A stretch of DNA of 64,000 bases from JACMLD01 sp038207265. Lineage in GTDB: Bacteria; Bacteroidota; Bacteroidia; Chitinophagales; Chitinophagaceae. The stretch spans positions 62,001 to 126,000 of the forward strand of contig JBBQZZ010000010.1 of assembly GCA_038207265.1 (NCBI GenBank), given 5' to 3'. A program made the position numbers and the translations under genes. Within the stretch, counting starts at the first letter, position 1. The number at the start of each line of letters is the position of its first letter. The notes under the pieces are model-generated. The model did no database searches, was not told where the DNA came from, and worked only from the letters and a program-made list of their open reading frames with translations. Below are positions 18,241 to 27,345 of this stretch, piece after piece.

Positions 18241-18376
18241 GCTACCGGGAGCGGGCTCGCCATGAAATAAATTTCTTGGTAAAAAATATAACGGGGTGGC
18301 TCACCCTAATATTTTATTCATCGTGCTAGGACAGGGTTAGCCGCCCTAAACGTTTGATGTGACATCATTGTAAAAT

Positions 18377-20107
18377 TTAAGGGTGACCCACCTGCAGCAG
18401 TTTATCGAGTTCCAATCTTTTCAACTCAACTTTTTTCTTCGCAGTTAGGATAGCGGATTGAATATTCCTGGTTATACCTTTTACATTTATATCACTCATC
18501 TTTCCAATAGCGTTTTTGTACCAATTCGCCCATACATCTATAATATGTTGCTCAGATACTGCTGCAGCACCATTTTGTATGGCGCTACTACTTAAACCGT
18601 ATTCCGTCTGCAATCGCTGCAATGCATTGTTGGTTATTTCGCTGATCAATTGCAAGCTGGTCTTCTCATTGGCAGCTGTTAGTGTAAATGCCGCAGCCAA
18701 TGCACTCACACCTACGTTTTTCATTTCGGTAGCAGAAACCATATCAAGCCTATCGGCATCGGTATGATAAAAAATATCTGTAAAATGCCACATCAGTAAA
18801 CCTGGGATTTTTGCTTGTAAAAATGGTGTATGATCACTGCCACCTTCAAATGGATTGGCATTCACCACCCATCCATTCTCCTTTGCCTGTTGCCTGCAAC
18901 GATTTAATAAAAAATCATTGAAGTAATGCGGGAACATATCTGATTCTTTCAATTTTTCGCCACCCCATTCAGTGTGTTTGTCATTTCCTCTTGTCCAGAT
19001 AGCCGAAGGATCCGGCATCTTCTCAATTAAAAAACTACCGTTGGTTTTTGTTACATCTTCACCAACCATATCGAGACTGAGACCCCATTTGATTCCTTTT
19101 GCACGAATGGAATCATCTTTGATATAACGACCCGTTGAAATAATTTCATCGCCCCATAAAAAAGTTATGGTTCGCTGCGGAATAAATTTTTTATGAATGA
19201 TTAATTCAGCAGTGGTCCTTGCCATTTCTGCCAGTGTGCCAACACCAGTGGCATTATCATTTGCGCCGGGCTCCTGCACATGCGCACTAAAAACAAAACG
19301 TTCATTGGGTTTAACTACTCCTCTTGCATTGGCAACAATGGTAAGTTCACCTGATGTATAAATTCTTGAAACCACTTTTGCAATAACCTGTACAGGACCT
19401 TTTGCCAATGCTGCTTTCAACTTTTCCTTTGCAGCATAAGATAATAGTATTCCCCATTTTTGATGAGCGGAATCCTGGTAAGGAATCGCCTGGAATTGAA
19501 TTGAATTAATATATTTCTCCGGTTGATTATAGTTTGGTATTGAATAAGCCAGCACACCGATGGCACCTTGCTTAATAGCCATGTCATACAATCCGCTTAC
19601 ATAAGTTTCCGCAAATACTATTTTACCATTTAAATCTTTGCCTTCAAAATCCTTTGCTGTTGCCTTGCCCAAATCTATCACTTCTGCTGTTACCCCTTCA
19701 GCACTAGTAGGAGCGGAATTGATGGCCAGCATATTTCTATTGCTTGCAAATTGCAATAAAGGTTTATCATCTCCCGCAATGGTTAAACTGGCATTGATTG
19801 GCTCCCAGGTGGGCTTTTTCATTTTCCTGGTTTCAATTCTATAAGTAAGCGGGCCATCCGCTTCACCATTGATCTCTCTTTTGAAACCAGCATCCTGTAA
19901 AATTTTTTCCACGTAAAAAATACTCTCGTTAAATCCCGTATTTCCGGCTATTCGCCAGCGTTGCTCCACAAAACTTACCGTTTTGTAAGCATTGCCTTCA
20001 ACAAAAGCAGACCGCAATAAAGGGTAATAGCCATCGACAACTTTGTACTGTGCTGACAAATAACGATAACACGTAATCAATAACAAAAGCAGCATAAGTT
20101 TTCTCAT
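18377..20107 (-). CDS. Exported M28-family metallopeptidase
   Basis: A 576-residue protein with a signal peptide (residues 1-19, ending LSAQ). Residues 120-240 look like a PA-type insert domain. The peptidase part has FSAHVQEPGANDNATGVG (zinc His and bridging Asp), LWGDEIIST (catalytic Glu region), LDMVGED and FYHTDADRLD, as in the M28 aminopeptidase family. About 120 extra C-terminal residues are helical. It starts 9 bp after anmK and is probably cotranscribed with it. The window 18241-18376 between it and the convergent Ppx-like gene holds short inverted repeats but no clear terminator. Confidence 0.85.
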   Translation of the reverse strand: MRKLMLLLLLITCYRYLSAQYKVVDGYYPLLRSAFVEGNAYKTVSFVEQRWRIAGNTGFNESIFYVEKILQDAGFKREINGEADGPLTYRIETRKMKKPTWEPINASLTIAGDDKPLLQFASNRNMLAINSAPTSAEGVTAEVIDLGKATAKDFEGKDLNGKIVFAETYVSGLYDMAIKQGAIGVLAYSIPNYNQPEKYINSIQFQAIPYQDSAHQKWGILLSYAAKEKLKAALAKGPVQVIAKVVSRIYTSGELTIVANARGVVKPNERFVFSAHVQEPGANDNATGVGTLAEMARTTAELIIHKKFIPQRTITFLWGDEIISTGRYIKDDSIRAKGIKWGLSLDMVGEDVTKTNGSFLIEKMPDPSAIWTRGNDKHTEWGGEKLKESDMFPHYFNDFLLNRCRQQAKENGWVVNANPFEGGSDHTPFLQAKIPGLLMWHFTDIFYHTDADRLDMVSATEMKNVGVSALAAAFTLTAANEKTSLQLISEITNNALQRLQTEYGLSSSAIQNGAAAVSEQHIIDVWANWYKNAIGKMSDINVKGITRNIQSAILTAKKKVELKRLELDKLLQVGHP

Positions 20108-20116
20108 ATCATAATT

Positions 20117-21217
20117 TTAAGCTTCAGCGCCCATCCAAATGGCGCCATTGATTGAATTTCTTTTTGCCCCTGTTACAGAGGAAAGCACATTGTTCTCTTC
20201 CCTCCATCGCAATACGCCAATCAAAGCCATGATAAGTGCTTCTTTGTAATTGACAAGACTTTTTTCCGGTACTACGACTTCTATAGAAAGATCTTTCAAC
20301 TGTTGACTGATACGTTCTATCATAAATTGATTGAGCGCACCGCCGCCGGTAGTGAGTACTGAATGGTTGGAGGCAATTGGGGAATGAGCTATCATTAGTT
20401 TAATAGCATTCAACATTTGAACAGCAATATGTTCTACATAGGTTCTTAAACTATCTGGTATGGATAGCTGATATTTTTGGATCAGCGGATAAATAACTCC
20501 TGTACCAAAATCATTGGCGAGCGATTTAGGGTGGTTTAGCTGGTAATAAGATTGGGCATTTAACTCGTTGAGCAGTGCTTCATTTATTCTTCCACGGGAA
20601 GCTAATTTTCCACCTTCATCAAATAATTGTCCTGTTGGTTGAATGAGCATGTTCAAAACGCGGTTGGCCGGACAAACGTCAAACGCACGGTAGCCCGCCG
20701 GATCATTATAAGACAGATTGGCAATGCCACCGAGGTTTAAAAAAAAATGATACTCATTCAATAATAATTTTTCACCAATGGGTACAATAGGTGCTCCTTG
20801 TCCGCCAAATGCCACATCCAATGCACGCAAGTCGCTGATCACTGGTAGCCCGGTCTCCGCAGCAATAGCGGCACCATCTCCCAGTTGCGCTGTCATTTTC
20901 TGTTGCGGTAAATGAAAAGTGGTATGTCCGTGAGATGCTATCAAATCCACCTGGTGGTGCAATTGATTTGCTTCTATAAACTGGTTGACTCTTTCACCAA
21001 TATGATGACCATAGGCTGTATGTAATAATTGGTAATCCAGCGCCGGCAATAATACAGCATTCTTTAATTTATCTGACCATTCCGTTGTATAGGCATAACA
21101 ATCTGTCTGCAATAATTCATAGGACCATTTTCCCGCCGTTTCTTGAAAGTGGACATAAACGATATCCAGGCCATCCAGGGAACTTCCGCTCATCATACCT
21201 ATTGCCTTGTACACCAT
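20117..21217 (-). CDS. anmK: Anhydro-N-acetylmuramic acid kinase
   Basis: A 366-residue kinase that phosphorylates and opens 1,6-anhydro-MurNAc during cell-wall recycling to give MurNAc-6-phosphate. The start AIGMMSGSSLDGLD matches the AnmK GxMSGTSxDG nucleotide-binding motif. SHGHTTFH, NLGGIANLSY, FDVCPANRVLN and LTTGGGALN complete the family pattern. Length is typical. It is followed at once by a M28 peptidase, giving a two-gene envelope or peptide-recycling operon. Confidence 0.95.
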   Translation of the reverse strand: MVYKAIGMMSGSSLDGLDIVYVHFQETAGKWSYELLQTDCYAYTTEWSDKLKNAVLLPALDYQLLHTAYGHHIGERVNQFIEANQLHHQVDLIASHGHTTFHLPQQKMTAQLGDGAAIAAETGLPVISDLRALDVAFGGQGAPIVPIGEKLLLNEYHFFLNLGGIANLSYNDPAGYRAFDVCPANRVLNMLIQPTGQLFDEGGKLASRGRINEALLNELNAQSYYQLNHPKSLANDFGTGVIYPLIQKYQLSIPDSLRTYVEHIAVQMLNAIKLMIAHSPIASNHSVLTTGGGALNQFMIERISQQLKDLSIEVVVPEKSLVNYKEALIMALIGVLRWREENNVLSSVTGAKRNSINGAIWMGAEA

Positions 21218-21479
21218 GTGCGATAATTGATTTTAGATTTCCGGTTGCAGAATTTAGCTTTGCGTTGGCAAATTACGGATTTCAATGCAGCCGGATAGGG
21301 TGTTTGATAATAACAAAAGCGTTGAAAAATTGAAACGCTCAATAAAGATTTACCGTACAAGTGAGTGACCCCGAATCTTGTGCCAAGCAGGCAGCAACAC
21401 CGCCCCCATGAAATTCAAGTGCCGGTAATCAAACTTTTTTTCTTAGTATCGCTTAACGGAAATTAAAAACAGGTTGTTT

Positions 21480-22130
21480 ATGGTGGTAAATCTTAGCCAG
21501 CAGTATTCATTGCTTAGTGATTGGGTAGGTGAACTTAGGGACACAGAGTTGCAAATGGATCGTATGCGGTTTCGCCGCAACCTGGAGCGCATTGGTGAAA
21601 TCACTGCCTTTGAAATCAGCAAAGAACTGTTGTATACAGAAAAGGAAATACAAACACCATTGGGTATTTCCAATTGCAAAGTATTAAAAGAACAACCGGT
21701 ATTGGCCACCATTCTGCGTGCAGGTTTACCATTGCACCAGGGTTTGTTGAATTATTTTGACAAGGCCGACAATGCTTTTATTTCTGCTTTCCGGAAACAT
21801 AATAAAGACGGCACGTTTGATATCAGCCTGGATTATATCTCTTGCCCTGAACTGGAAAACAGGGTATTGATAATTTCTGATCCAATGCTGGCAACCGGCG
21901 CATCGTTGGTTAAAACCATTCAATACCTGCGCGAGGAAGGCAAACCCGCACACATACATGTTGTTACGGCCATTGCATGTACAGTTGGCATTGAATATGT
22001 ACTCCGCAGCGAACCGGCCTGCAAAATCTGGTGCGGCGCTATTGATGACGAATTAACTGCAAAAGGTTATATCGTTCCAGGATTGGGAGATGCCGGCGAT
22101 CTTGCTTTTGGAGCAAAGGTGCAGATGTAG
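21480..22130 (+). CDS. upp: Uracil phosphoribosyltransferase
   Basis: A 216-residue enzyme that makes UMP from uracil and PRPP in pyrimidine salvage. The frame opens with TTG at 21474, but ATG 21480 is the better start. LATILRAGLPLHQG and the PRPP-binding ISDPMLATGASLVKTI are diagnostic, and the C-terminal GLGDAGDLAFG is the uracil-binding end. It is flanked by about 260 bp upstream and 170 bp downstream without genes, so it appears monocistronic. Confidence 0.95.
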   Translation: MVVNLSQQYSLLSDWVGELRDTELQMDRMRFRRNLERIGEITAFEISKELLYTEKEIQTPLGISNCKVLKEQPVLATILRAGLPLHQGLLNYFDKADNAFISAFRKHNKDGTFDISLDYISCPELENRVLIISDPMLATGASLVKTIQYLREEGKPAHIHVVTAIACTVGIEYVLRSEPACKIWCGAIDDELTAKGYIVPGLGDAGDLAFGAKVQM

Positions 22131-22300
22131 TTTTACTGCGAGCAAATTATCGTTGATGGTTCGTAATTAATACCGGTGGCTATAATTTTTCTTCCAATTA
22201 TTCCTTACTGTTGGTCTCCCCTATTTATAACAAGCAGCGGATTTTTAACTTTGCCGCTCTTATAATTGTTTGTAAATTGATTCTCCATATTTAGCCAAAA

Positions 22301-23320
22301 ATGAAGAGAACTGCGCTGGTTATAGGTTTTATGGCCCTCATGAAAATGCAAGGTTTTGCACAGGATCCGCATTTCTCACAATTCTTTGCATCGCCGCTAA
22401 CATTAAACCCGGCGTTAACCGGCAAATTTGATGGAGTATTCAGGGCAGCAGGCAATTACCGCGATCAATGGCCCGCTATCAGCAAAGCATTTGTTACATC
22501 AACTTTATCATTAGATGCACCCATGCTTACCAATCGCATTAATCCAAATGATACCTGGGGCGTGGGATTAATGGCAATGACTGATCGCACCGCGAATGGA
22601 ATTTTAAACAGCAATTATATTTCTATTTCTACAGCTTATCATAAAGGGTTGGATGAAGATGGGCTGAACCAGTTAGGTTTTGGTTTCCAGGGAACTTATG
22701 CAAGCAAAAGGCTGGATGGTTCTCAATTGAAATTTGAAAATGAATTGGACCTGAATGGCAACTGGACATTGCCCAGTAATGAACCTGTTGATGGCCGCAG
22801 TGTAAACGTAAATTATTTTGATTTCAATGCTGGTATATTGTTTAATGGTTCTACGGACGGTTACAATAATTATTATCTCGGCGCTTCTATGTATCATATT
22901 AACCGGCCCAAAGAAAGTTATATGGGCAATGGTTATTATACTCTTAATCCGCGGTTAACCATACACGGTGGTGGCTATTTCAAAGTGGGAGAAACTACCA
23001 CGTTGCACTTAACAGCGTTGTTCAGCCAACAGGCAGGTGCAAACGAAACGGTAATTGGCGGTGCCGTGGCATTCAATCTTAACAATGATGTTGAAGAAAC
23101 CCCTACAAATTTCTATGCAGGAAGCTGGTTGCGTTTTAATGATGCTATTATTCCTTATGTAGGCCTCGAATGGAATGATTTTCGTTTGGGTGCTACTTAT
23201 GATGTTAACTATTCCAATCTAAAAGTTGGTTCACAAAGCAGGGGTGGTATTGAGATCTCACTTATCTACATTAAGAAACCTGCCAGCGGCAGAAAAGGCA
23301 TTCCCTGTCCAAAGTTTTAG
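22301..23320 (+). CDS. PorP/SprF-family type IX secretion membrane protein
   Basis: A 339-residue outer-membrane barrel protein with a signal peptide (about 1-20, ending GFAQ). The mature start DPHFSQFFASPLTLNPALTG is the PorP/SprF signature, followed by alternating beta-strands (YYLGASMYHINRP, TLHLTALFS). In the type IX secretion and gliding system, PorP/SprF proteins interact with surface proteins; several paralogues usually occur per genome and many sit beside an adhesin gene. Here no adhesin is adjacent. A -7-like TAACTTTG lies at 22246-22253. Confidence 0.9.
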   Translation: MKRTALVIGFMALMKMQGFAQDPHFSQFFASPLTLNPALTGKFDGVFRAAGNYRDQWPAISKAFVTSTLSLDAPMLTNRINPNDTWGVGLMAMTDRTANGILNSNYISISTAYHKGLDEDGLNQLGFGFQGTYASKRLDGSQLKFENELDLNGNWTLPSNEPVDGRSVNVNYFDFNAGILFNGSTDGYNNYYLGASMYHINRPKESYMGNGYYTLNPRLTIHGGGYFKVGETTTLHLTALFSQQAGANETVIGGAVAFNLNNDVEETPTNFYAGSWLRFNDAIIPYVGLEWNDFRLGATYDVNYSNLKVGSQSRGGIEISLIYIKKPASGRKGIPCPKF

Positions 23321-23349
23321 TGATGTAAGGTACCAGGCATTTGTTTCAG

Positions 23350-23388
23350 GCAGGATCATCCTGCTGTACGAAGTCTCCGACTTCGTAC
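23350..23388. repeat. Two adjacent small palindromes between convergent genes
   Basis: A 7-bp arm pair around one base (23350-23364) is followed by a 10-bp perfect stem with a 3-nt loop (23366-23388, GTACGAAGTC/GACTTCGTAC). It lies between the convergent PorP/SprF and DAACS genes. There is no T-run. It could act as a bidirectional stop or be a copy of a dispersed intergenic repeat. Confidence 0.5.
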
Positions 23389-23390
23389 CA

Positions 23391-24647
23391 CTATATTCTC
23401 CCGGAATTGAATGCCGGTATAACTTCTACTATAACTGGTTTCACAAACTCGTTTTCGCTCTTTGCAATCACAATTGTTGCTACTCCATTGCCAATGATGT
23501 TTGTGATAGCCCTGGCTTCGCTCATGAATTTATCTACGCCTAACAAAAAAGCCAATCCTTCTACAGGTATTTTATGAATAGCAGTCAGCGTTGAGGCCAA
23601 AACAATAAAACCGCTGCCGGTCACGCCAGCCGCGCCTTTGGAAGTGATCATTAAAATACCAATGATGCTCAGTATCTCTCCAAGTTCGAGGTGAACATTG
23701 TATAATTGCGCTAAAAATATGACCGCCATTGAAAGATATATGGAAGTACCATCAAGATTAAATGAATAACCAGTGGGCACTACCAAACCAACGACCGATT
23801 TACTGCAACCCATTTTTTCCAGTTTGTTCATAATGGAAGGGAGCGCGGCTTCAGAAGAAGAGGTACCCAATACAATCAGCAACTCTTCTTTGATGTATTT
23901 CAAAAATTGCCAGATGCTTTCTTTATAATAACGCATGATTGATCCCAATACCAAAAAAACAAACACAAACATGGTACAATAAACTGTCAGCATTAATTTT
24001 CCAAGGGGCACCAGTGTATGCAATCCAAATTTACCAACGGTAAAAGCCATACCACCAAAAGCACCAATAGGTGCCAGGTACATAACATATTTTAAACCGG
24101 TAAATACAATTTTAGATACCGATGCAAGTCCGCTGATTATTTTTTTGCGGCCGCTATAAAAATTGAGTGCAATTCCAATCACTATGGCCACAATCAATAC
24201 CTGCAAAGTGAAGTTAGAAGAGAAGAATTTTTGCCAGTCTATCCCTTCACCCGCTTTGGCTGTGTATTTACTGGCATCCTGGATCAATAGTCCGGTTTTA
24301 TTAATCTTACCCGGTTGAATAATATTGGCTACGATTATACCAATGAGTAATGCAATAGTAGTAACAATTTCAAAATAGATCAGTGATTTGATACCTATGC
24401 GCCCCGCTTTTTTTAAATTACCCATTCCACAAATGCCCAGCACAATAGTTAAGAAGATGATAGGCCCTATAAAAAGTTTAATCAGGTCGACAAACCTCTT
24501 GCCGAGTATTTCCATTTTTACTGCTTTCTCCGGGAGATAGTGACCCAACATGACGCCCGCTATAACGGCAACCAATACCCAAAAAGTAAGATTGGTAATA
24601 ACACCATAAAAAAAGGGGTTTTTATTTATCGCAGACCGGTGCTTCAA
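23391..24647 (-). CDS. DAACS-family sodium/proton dicarboxylate or amino-acid symporter
   Basis: A 418-residue transporter with about eight membrane segments and the two hairpin motifs of the SLC1/DAACS family. GTSSSEAALPS is the serine-rich HP1 motif and PTGYSFNLDGTSIYL the conserved TM7 region; SKGAAGVTGSGFIVLAST is HP2. These proteins import C4-dicarboxylates or acidic amino acids; the substrate cannot be fixed from sequence. The start is TTG, and the next Met would cut the first helix. It begins 10 bp after the 3-methyladenine glycosylase and is probably cotranscribed. Confidence 0.9.
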   Translation of the reverse strand: MKHRSAINKNPFFYGVITNLTFWVLVAVIAGVMLGHYLPEKAVKMEILGKRFVDLIKLFIGPIIFLTIVLGICGMGNLKKAGRIGIKSLIYFEIVTTIALLIGIIVANIIQPGKINKTGLLIQDASKYTAKAGEGIDWQKFFSSNFTLQVLIVAIVIGIALNFYSGRKKIISGLASVSKIVFTGLKYVMYLAPIGAFGGMAFTVGKFGLHTLVPLGKLMLTVYCTMFVFVFLVLGSIMRYYKESIWQFLKYIKEELLIVLGTSSSEAALPSIMNKLEKMGCSKSVVGLVVPTGYSFNLDGTSIYLSMAVIFLAQLYNVHLELGEILSIIGILMITSKGAAGVTGSGFIVLASTLTAIHKIPVEGLAFLLGVDKFMSEARAITNIIGNGVATIVIAKSENEFVKPVIVEVIPAFNSGRI

Positions 24648-24657
24648 TTATCAATTT

Positions 24658-25278
24658 TTATGATTGGCTATTTATCCTTTTCGTACCACTAACATACGGA
24701 TTGTCTTGCACAAAAAAGCGATAAGGCAGCAATGTGTCTTCAGCTGCATAGTCAACGCCAATACGTGCGGTGCTGATGACCTGTGATTTTTTAATTTTTA
24801 TTGCATCTTCAGCAATAAAAATATTATTACCCATCAAAGACAAACCGGTATGCATCCTATCGATGCCCATGGCCTTAGAAACATTGCCAGGTCCGCGCCC
24901 AATACTAAAATCCATTTTATTCTTGTTCATTCTTTGCATCATCAGTTGAATTCCTTTAACGGGTTCGATGGCCCTGATTAATACTGCATGCGGTTTATCT
25001 TTCATATTGGTGACCACGTTAAAAAGGTGATGAATACCATAGCATAAGTATACATAAGCGATACCACCTTCACCAAACATAATCTCAGTGCGATTTGTAC
25101 GCCGGCCGTTATATGCATGTGACGCTTTATCAACTATTCCGTTATAAGCTTCTGTTTCAACAATACGGCCAATCGTCTGACCATCAGCGAAACTTGTCAC
25201 AAGTAATTTACCCAATAATTCTTTTGCAATAATGACTACATTGCTGCGTTGATAAAAGCTTGCTGGTAGTTTTTTCAT
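24658..25278 (-). CDS. DNA-3-methyladenine glycosylase (AAG/MPG type)
   Basis: A 206-residue base-excision repair enzyme that removes alkylated purines such as 3-methyladenine. The frame is open to a TTG at 25302, but ATG 25278 fits the family start. IVETEAYNG contains the catalytic Glu; HAYNGRRTNRTEIMFGEGGIAYVYLCYGIHH is shown in family form by HAYNGRRTNRTEIMF and YVYLCYGIHH, and GRGPGNVSKAMGID near residue 135 completes the pattern. It is the first gene of a pair with the DAACS symporter, a link without obvious functional logic. Confidence 0.92.
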   Translation of the reverse strand: MKKLPASFYQRSNVVIIAKELLGKLLVTSFADGQTIGRIVETEAYNGIVDKASHAYNGRRTNRTEIMFGEGGIAYVYLCYGIHHLFNVVTNMKDKPHAVLIRAIEPVKGIQLMMQRMNKNKMDFSIGRGPGNVSKAMGIDRMHTGLSLMGNNIFIAEDAIKIKKSQVISTARIGVDYAAEDTLLPYRFFVQDNPYVSGTKRINSQS

Positions 25279-25337
25279 AATAATGCTGGCGTATGCACTC
25301 AAAGTAATAAATTTATGTATTCAACAATCCCGATCCT

Positions 25338-26099
25338 TTGCTAAAAGAAATTGTTATTGCCATACAATCGTATTTTAAGGCTCACCAGTTCATCAGCAAG
25401 CACCGCTTATGGAAATGGATTCTTATTCCCGGAATAGTTTACCTGGTTTTGTTTTGCGTCAGTATGTATTTTTTTGGAAAAAGCGCTACGAATGTAATTG
25501 AATACTTGAGTATCAAAACAGGAATCAGCACCTGGTTACATAAAATGCAGAACAGCTGGCTCGGCTTTTTCTTTACACTTGGAGGTATAATGATTTGGTT
25601 ATTACTGATGTTCTTTTATTTTTCATTGTTCAAATATCTTTGGCTGATTATCGGCTCTCCTGTATTTGCCTACCTCAGTGAAAAAACAGAAGCACTGCTT
25701 GCAGGAAAAGAATATCCATTCGATGGCAAACAAATTCTGAAGGACATGTTAAGAGGTATCCGTCTTGCGTTGCGCAATGCATTATGGCAAACCGTTTATA
25801 CAGTATCAATATTGATACTATCTTTTATACCTGTTGCAGGCTGGGTAACACCTGTCATCTCCATGTTTGTAGAATGTTATTACTATGGTTTTTCAATGCT
25901 CGATTATAGTTGTGAAAGAAATAAGTTGTCTCCTTCACAAAGTGTAGCGTTTATCAGTAACCGAAAAGGGTTGGCAATAGGCAACGGACTGGGTTTTTAT
26001 TTAATGCATTGTTTGCCCATTGTGGGTTGGGTACTGGCACCGGCTTACGCAGTGGTTGCAGCAACCATCAGTTTATATTACCAGGAGAAAGAAGTTTGA
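25338..26099 (+). CDS. EI24/CysZ-like integral membrane protein
   Basis: A 253-residue membrane protein with about five or six hydrophobic helices (roughly 27-45, 70-100, 105-120, 145-175, 215-245). The layout and the HRLWKWILIPGIVYLVLF start match the EI24/CysZ family; CysZ is a sulfate channel in other bacteria. Specific function here is unknown. The start is TTG, and the first internal Met would remove the first helix. Confidence 0.75.
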   Translation: MLKEIVIAIQSYFKAHQFISKHRLWKWILIPGIVYLVLFCVSMYFFGKSATNVIEYLSIKTGISTWLHKMQNSWLGFFFTLGGIMIWLLLMFFYFSLFKYLWLIIGSPVFAYLSEKTEALLAGKEYPFDGKQILKDMLRGIRLALRNALWQTVYTVSILILSFIPVAGWVTPVISMFVECYYYGFSMLDYSCERNKLSPSQSVAFISNRKGLAIGNGLGFYLMHCLPIVGWVLAPAYAVVAATISLYYQEKEV

Positions 26100-26216
26100 G
26101 GTGTTATGGCTGATGTATGATGGTTTGATACATGATCTTTCAAATGCATTTTACAACACACTGGCCACTCGCTACTTACCACTTACTCAGCCTATCTTTG
26201 ATCAAAATACAAACGA

Positions 26217-26930
26217 ATGGCAAGCGCTGCAATTGGCCAGGTTTTTTTAATTCCAAGCTTTATTGATGAAGAGAATCTCCAGACCATACCGCCCTATGTA
26301 TTGGATGCGGTGAAGGAATGCCAGGCATTTTTTGTTGAAAACGAACGCAGTGCCAGGAGGTACCTGAAACAGTTATGGAAGGAGATGGTGATTGATAATT
26401 ATGAATGGCACAGCATTCATAAGGCCGAGCCGGAAGTGAAAGAGGGTTTTAAAAAGTTATTACAGCGGGGTATGAATATCGGCATCATTAGCGAAGCTGG
26501 TTGTCCCGGTGTTGCAGATCCTGGCCAGCTTCTGGTTGAAACAGCCCACCAGTTATATGCCACTGTGAAACCTTTTGTAGGGCCCAGCTCAATATTACTG
26601 GCGCTGATGGCAAGTGGTATGAACGGACAATGTTTTCAGTTTGTAGGTTATTTACCTATCGACAATGTCGATCGGATAAAGAGGCTAAAAGAGCTGGAGA
26701 ATGAATCACAGAAAAAAAAATGTACACAGATTTTTATTGAAACACCTTATCGCAATAATCAGCTTACTGAAACTATTTGCAAAACACTGCATCCATCTAC
26801 AAGATTGTGTATTGCGGCAGATCTGACCGCCAGCAATGAAATGATCAAAACAAAAACCATTGAAGACTGGAAAAAAAACATACCGGACATTCATAAACAT
26901 CCGGCAATCTTTTTATTGTATGCTGGCTAA
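26217..26930 (+). CDS. RsmI-like SAM-dependent methyltransferase
   Basis: A 237-residue tetrapyrrole-methylase-fold protein. ISEAGCPGVADPGQLLVETAH is covered by EAGCPGVADPG (the SDAGxPxxSDPG motif of RsmI), FVGPSSILLALMASG and IFIETPYRNNQL. RsmI methylates the 2'-O of C1402 in 16S rRNA. It is shorter than E. coli RsmI (286 residues), and the usual N-terminal ATPIGNLxD motif is replaced by LIPSFIDEEN. This is a known Bacteroidota variant annotated as a SAM-dependent methyltransferase, so the target base is uncertain. Its stop codon abuts that of the convergent next gene. Confidence 0.85.
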   Translation: MASAAIGQVFLIPSFIDEENLQTIPPYVLDAVKECQAFFVENERSARRYLKQLWKEMVIDNYEWHSIHKAEPEVKEGFKKLLQRGMNIGIISEAGCPGVADPGQLLVETAHQLYATVKPFVGPSSILLALMASGMNGQCFQFVGYLPIDNVDRIKRLKELENESQKKKCTQIFIETPYRNNQLTETICKTLHPSTRLCIAADLTASNEMIKTKTIEDWKKNIPDIHKHPAIFLLYAG

Positions 26931-27296
26931 TTACGGCTCATTAGTCACTTTATCTACTATGTATTCGCTATCTCCTCTCCATGGAAGTGACGCGTTTTTC
27001 TGCAGGTAGTGCAATGTTACCTTGTGTCCTTCGTAGTTCATCATCCTGCTGGCGAGCGAATCCTCTGCTACTGAAAAGTAAAATTTCTCAGAAGCTATTC
27101 CAACACCACCTGTTGACTGAATACTGCTCAATACCAGTTCGCCTTCATAGGTTTTAAATAAATTTCCCTTGTGAGAAAATTTTTGCAAAAGACCGGTGCG
27201 GTTTCCTTCGCTATAAGTATAGTAATACCGCCAGTAAAAAAATATAATAAGAAACAAAATAGCCACAACGCTTGCGACCCCTAAAAATTTCTTCAT
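26931..27296 (-). CDS. Small membrane-anchored protein of unknown function
   Basis: A 121-residue protein with one N-terminal membrane helix (about 5-24), then a short basic loop and an exported beta-rich domain containing GNLFKTYEGELVLS and GHKVTLHYLQK. Related Bacteroidota proteins are sometimes labelled 6-phosphogluconate dehydrogenase, but no NAD-binding or catalytic motif is present. Its TAA directly abuts the TAA of the convergent methyltransferase gene. Confidence 0.75.
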   Translation of the reverse strand: MKKFLGVASVVAILFLIIFFYWRYYYTYSEGNRTGLLQKFSHKGNLFKTYEGELVLSSIQSTGGVGIASEKFYFSVAEDSLASRMMNYEGHKVTLHYLQKNASLPWRGDSEYIVDKVTNEP

Positions 27297-27345
27297 AAAA
27301 AATGTTTTATTTCAAATATTCAAAATGTTCTGCCATCAAATTATA

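Noticed and set aside
26102..26216. Short frame ending the EI24-like region and reading into the methyltransferase
   Set aside because: It overlaps both flanking genes out of frame and has no family features.
26931..27296. 6-phosphogluconate dehydrogenase label sometimes given to related small proteins
   Set aside because: No nucleotide-binding or catalytic motif; only a membrane anchor and small exported domain are visible.
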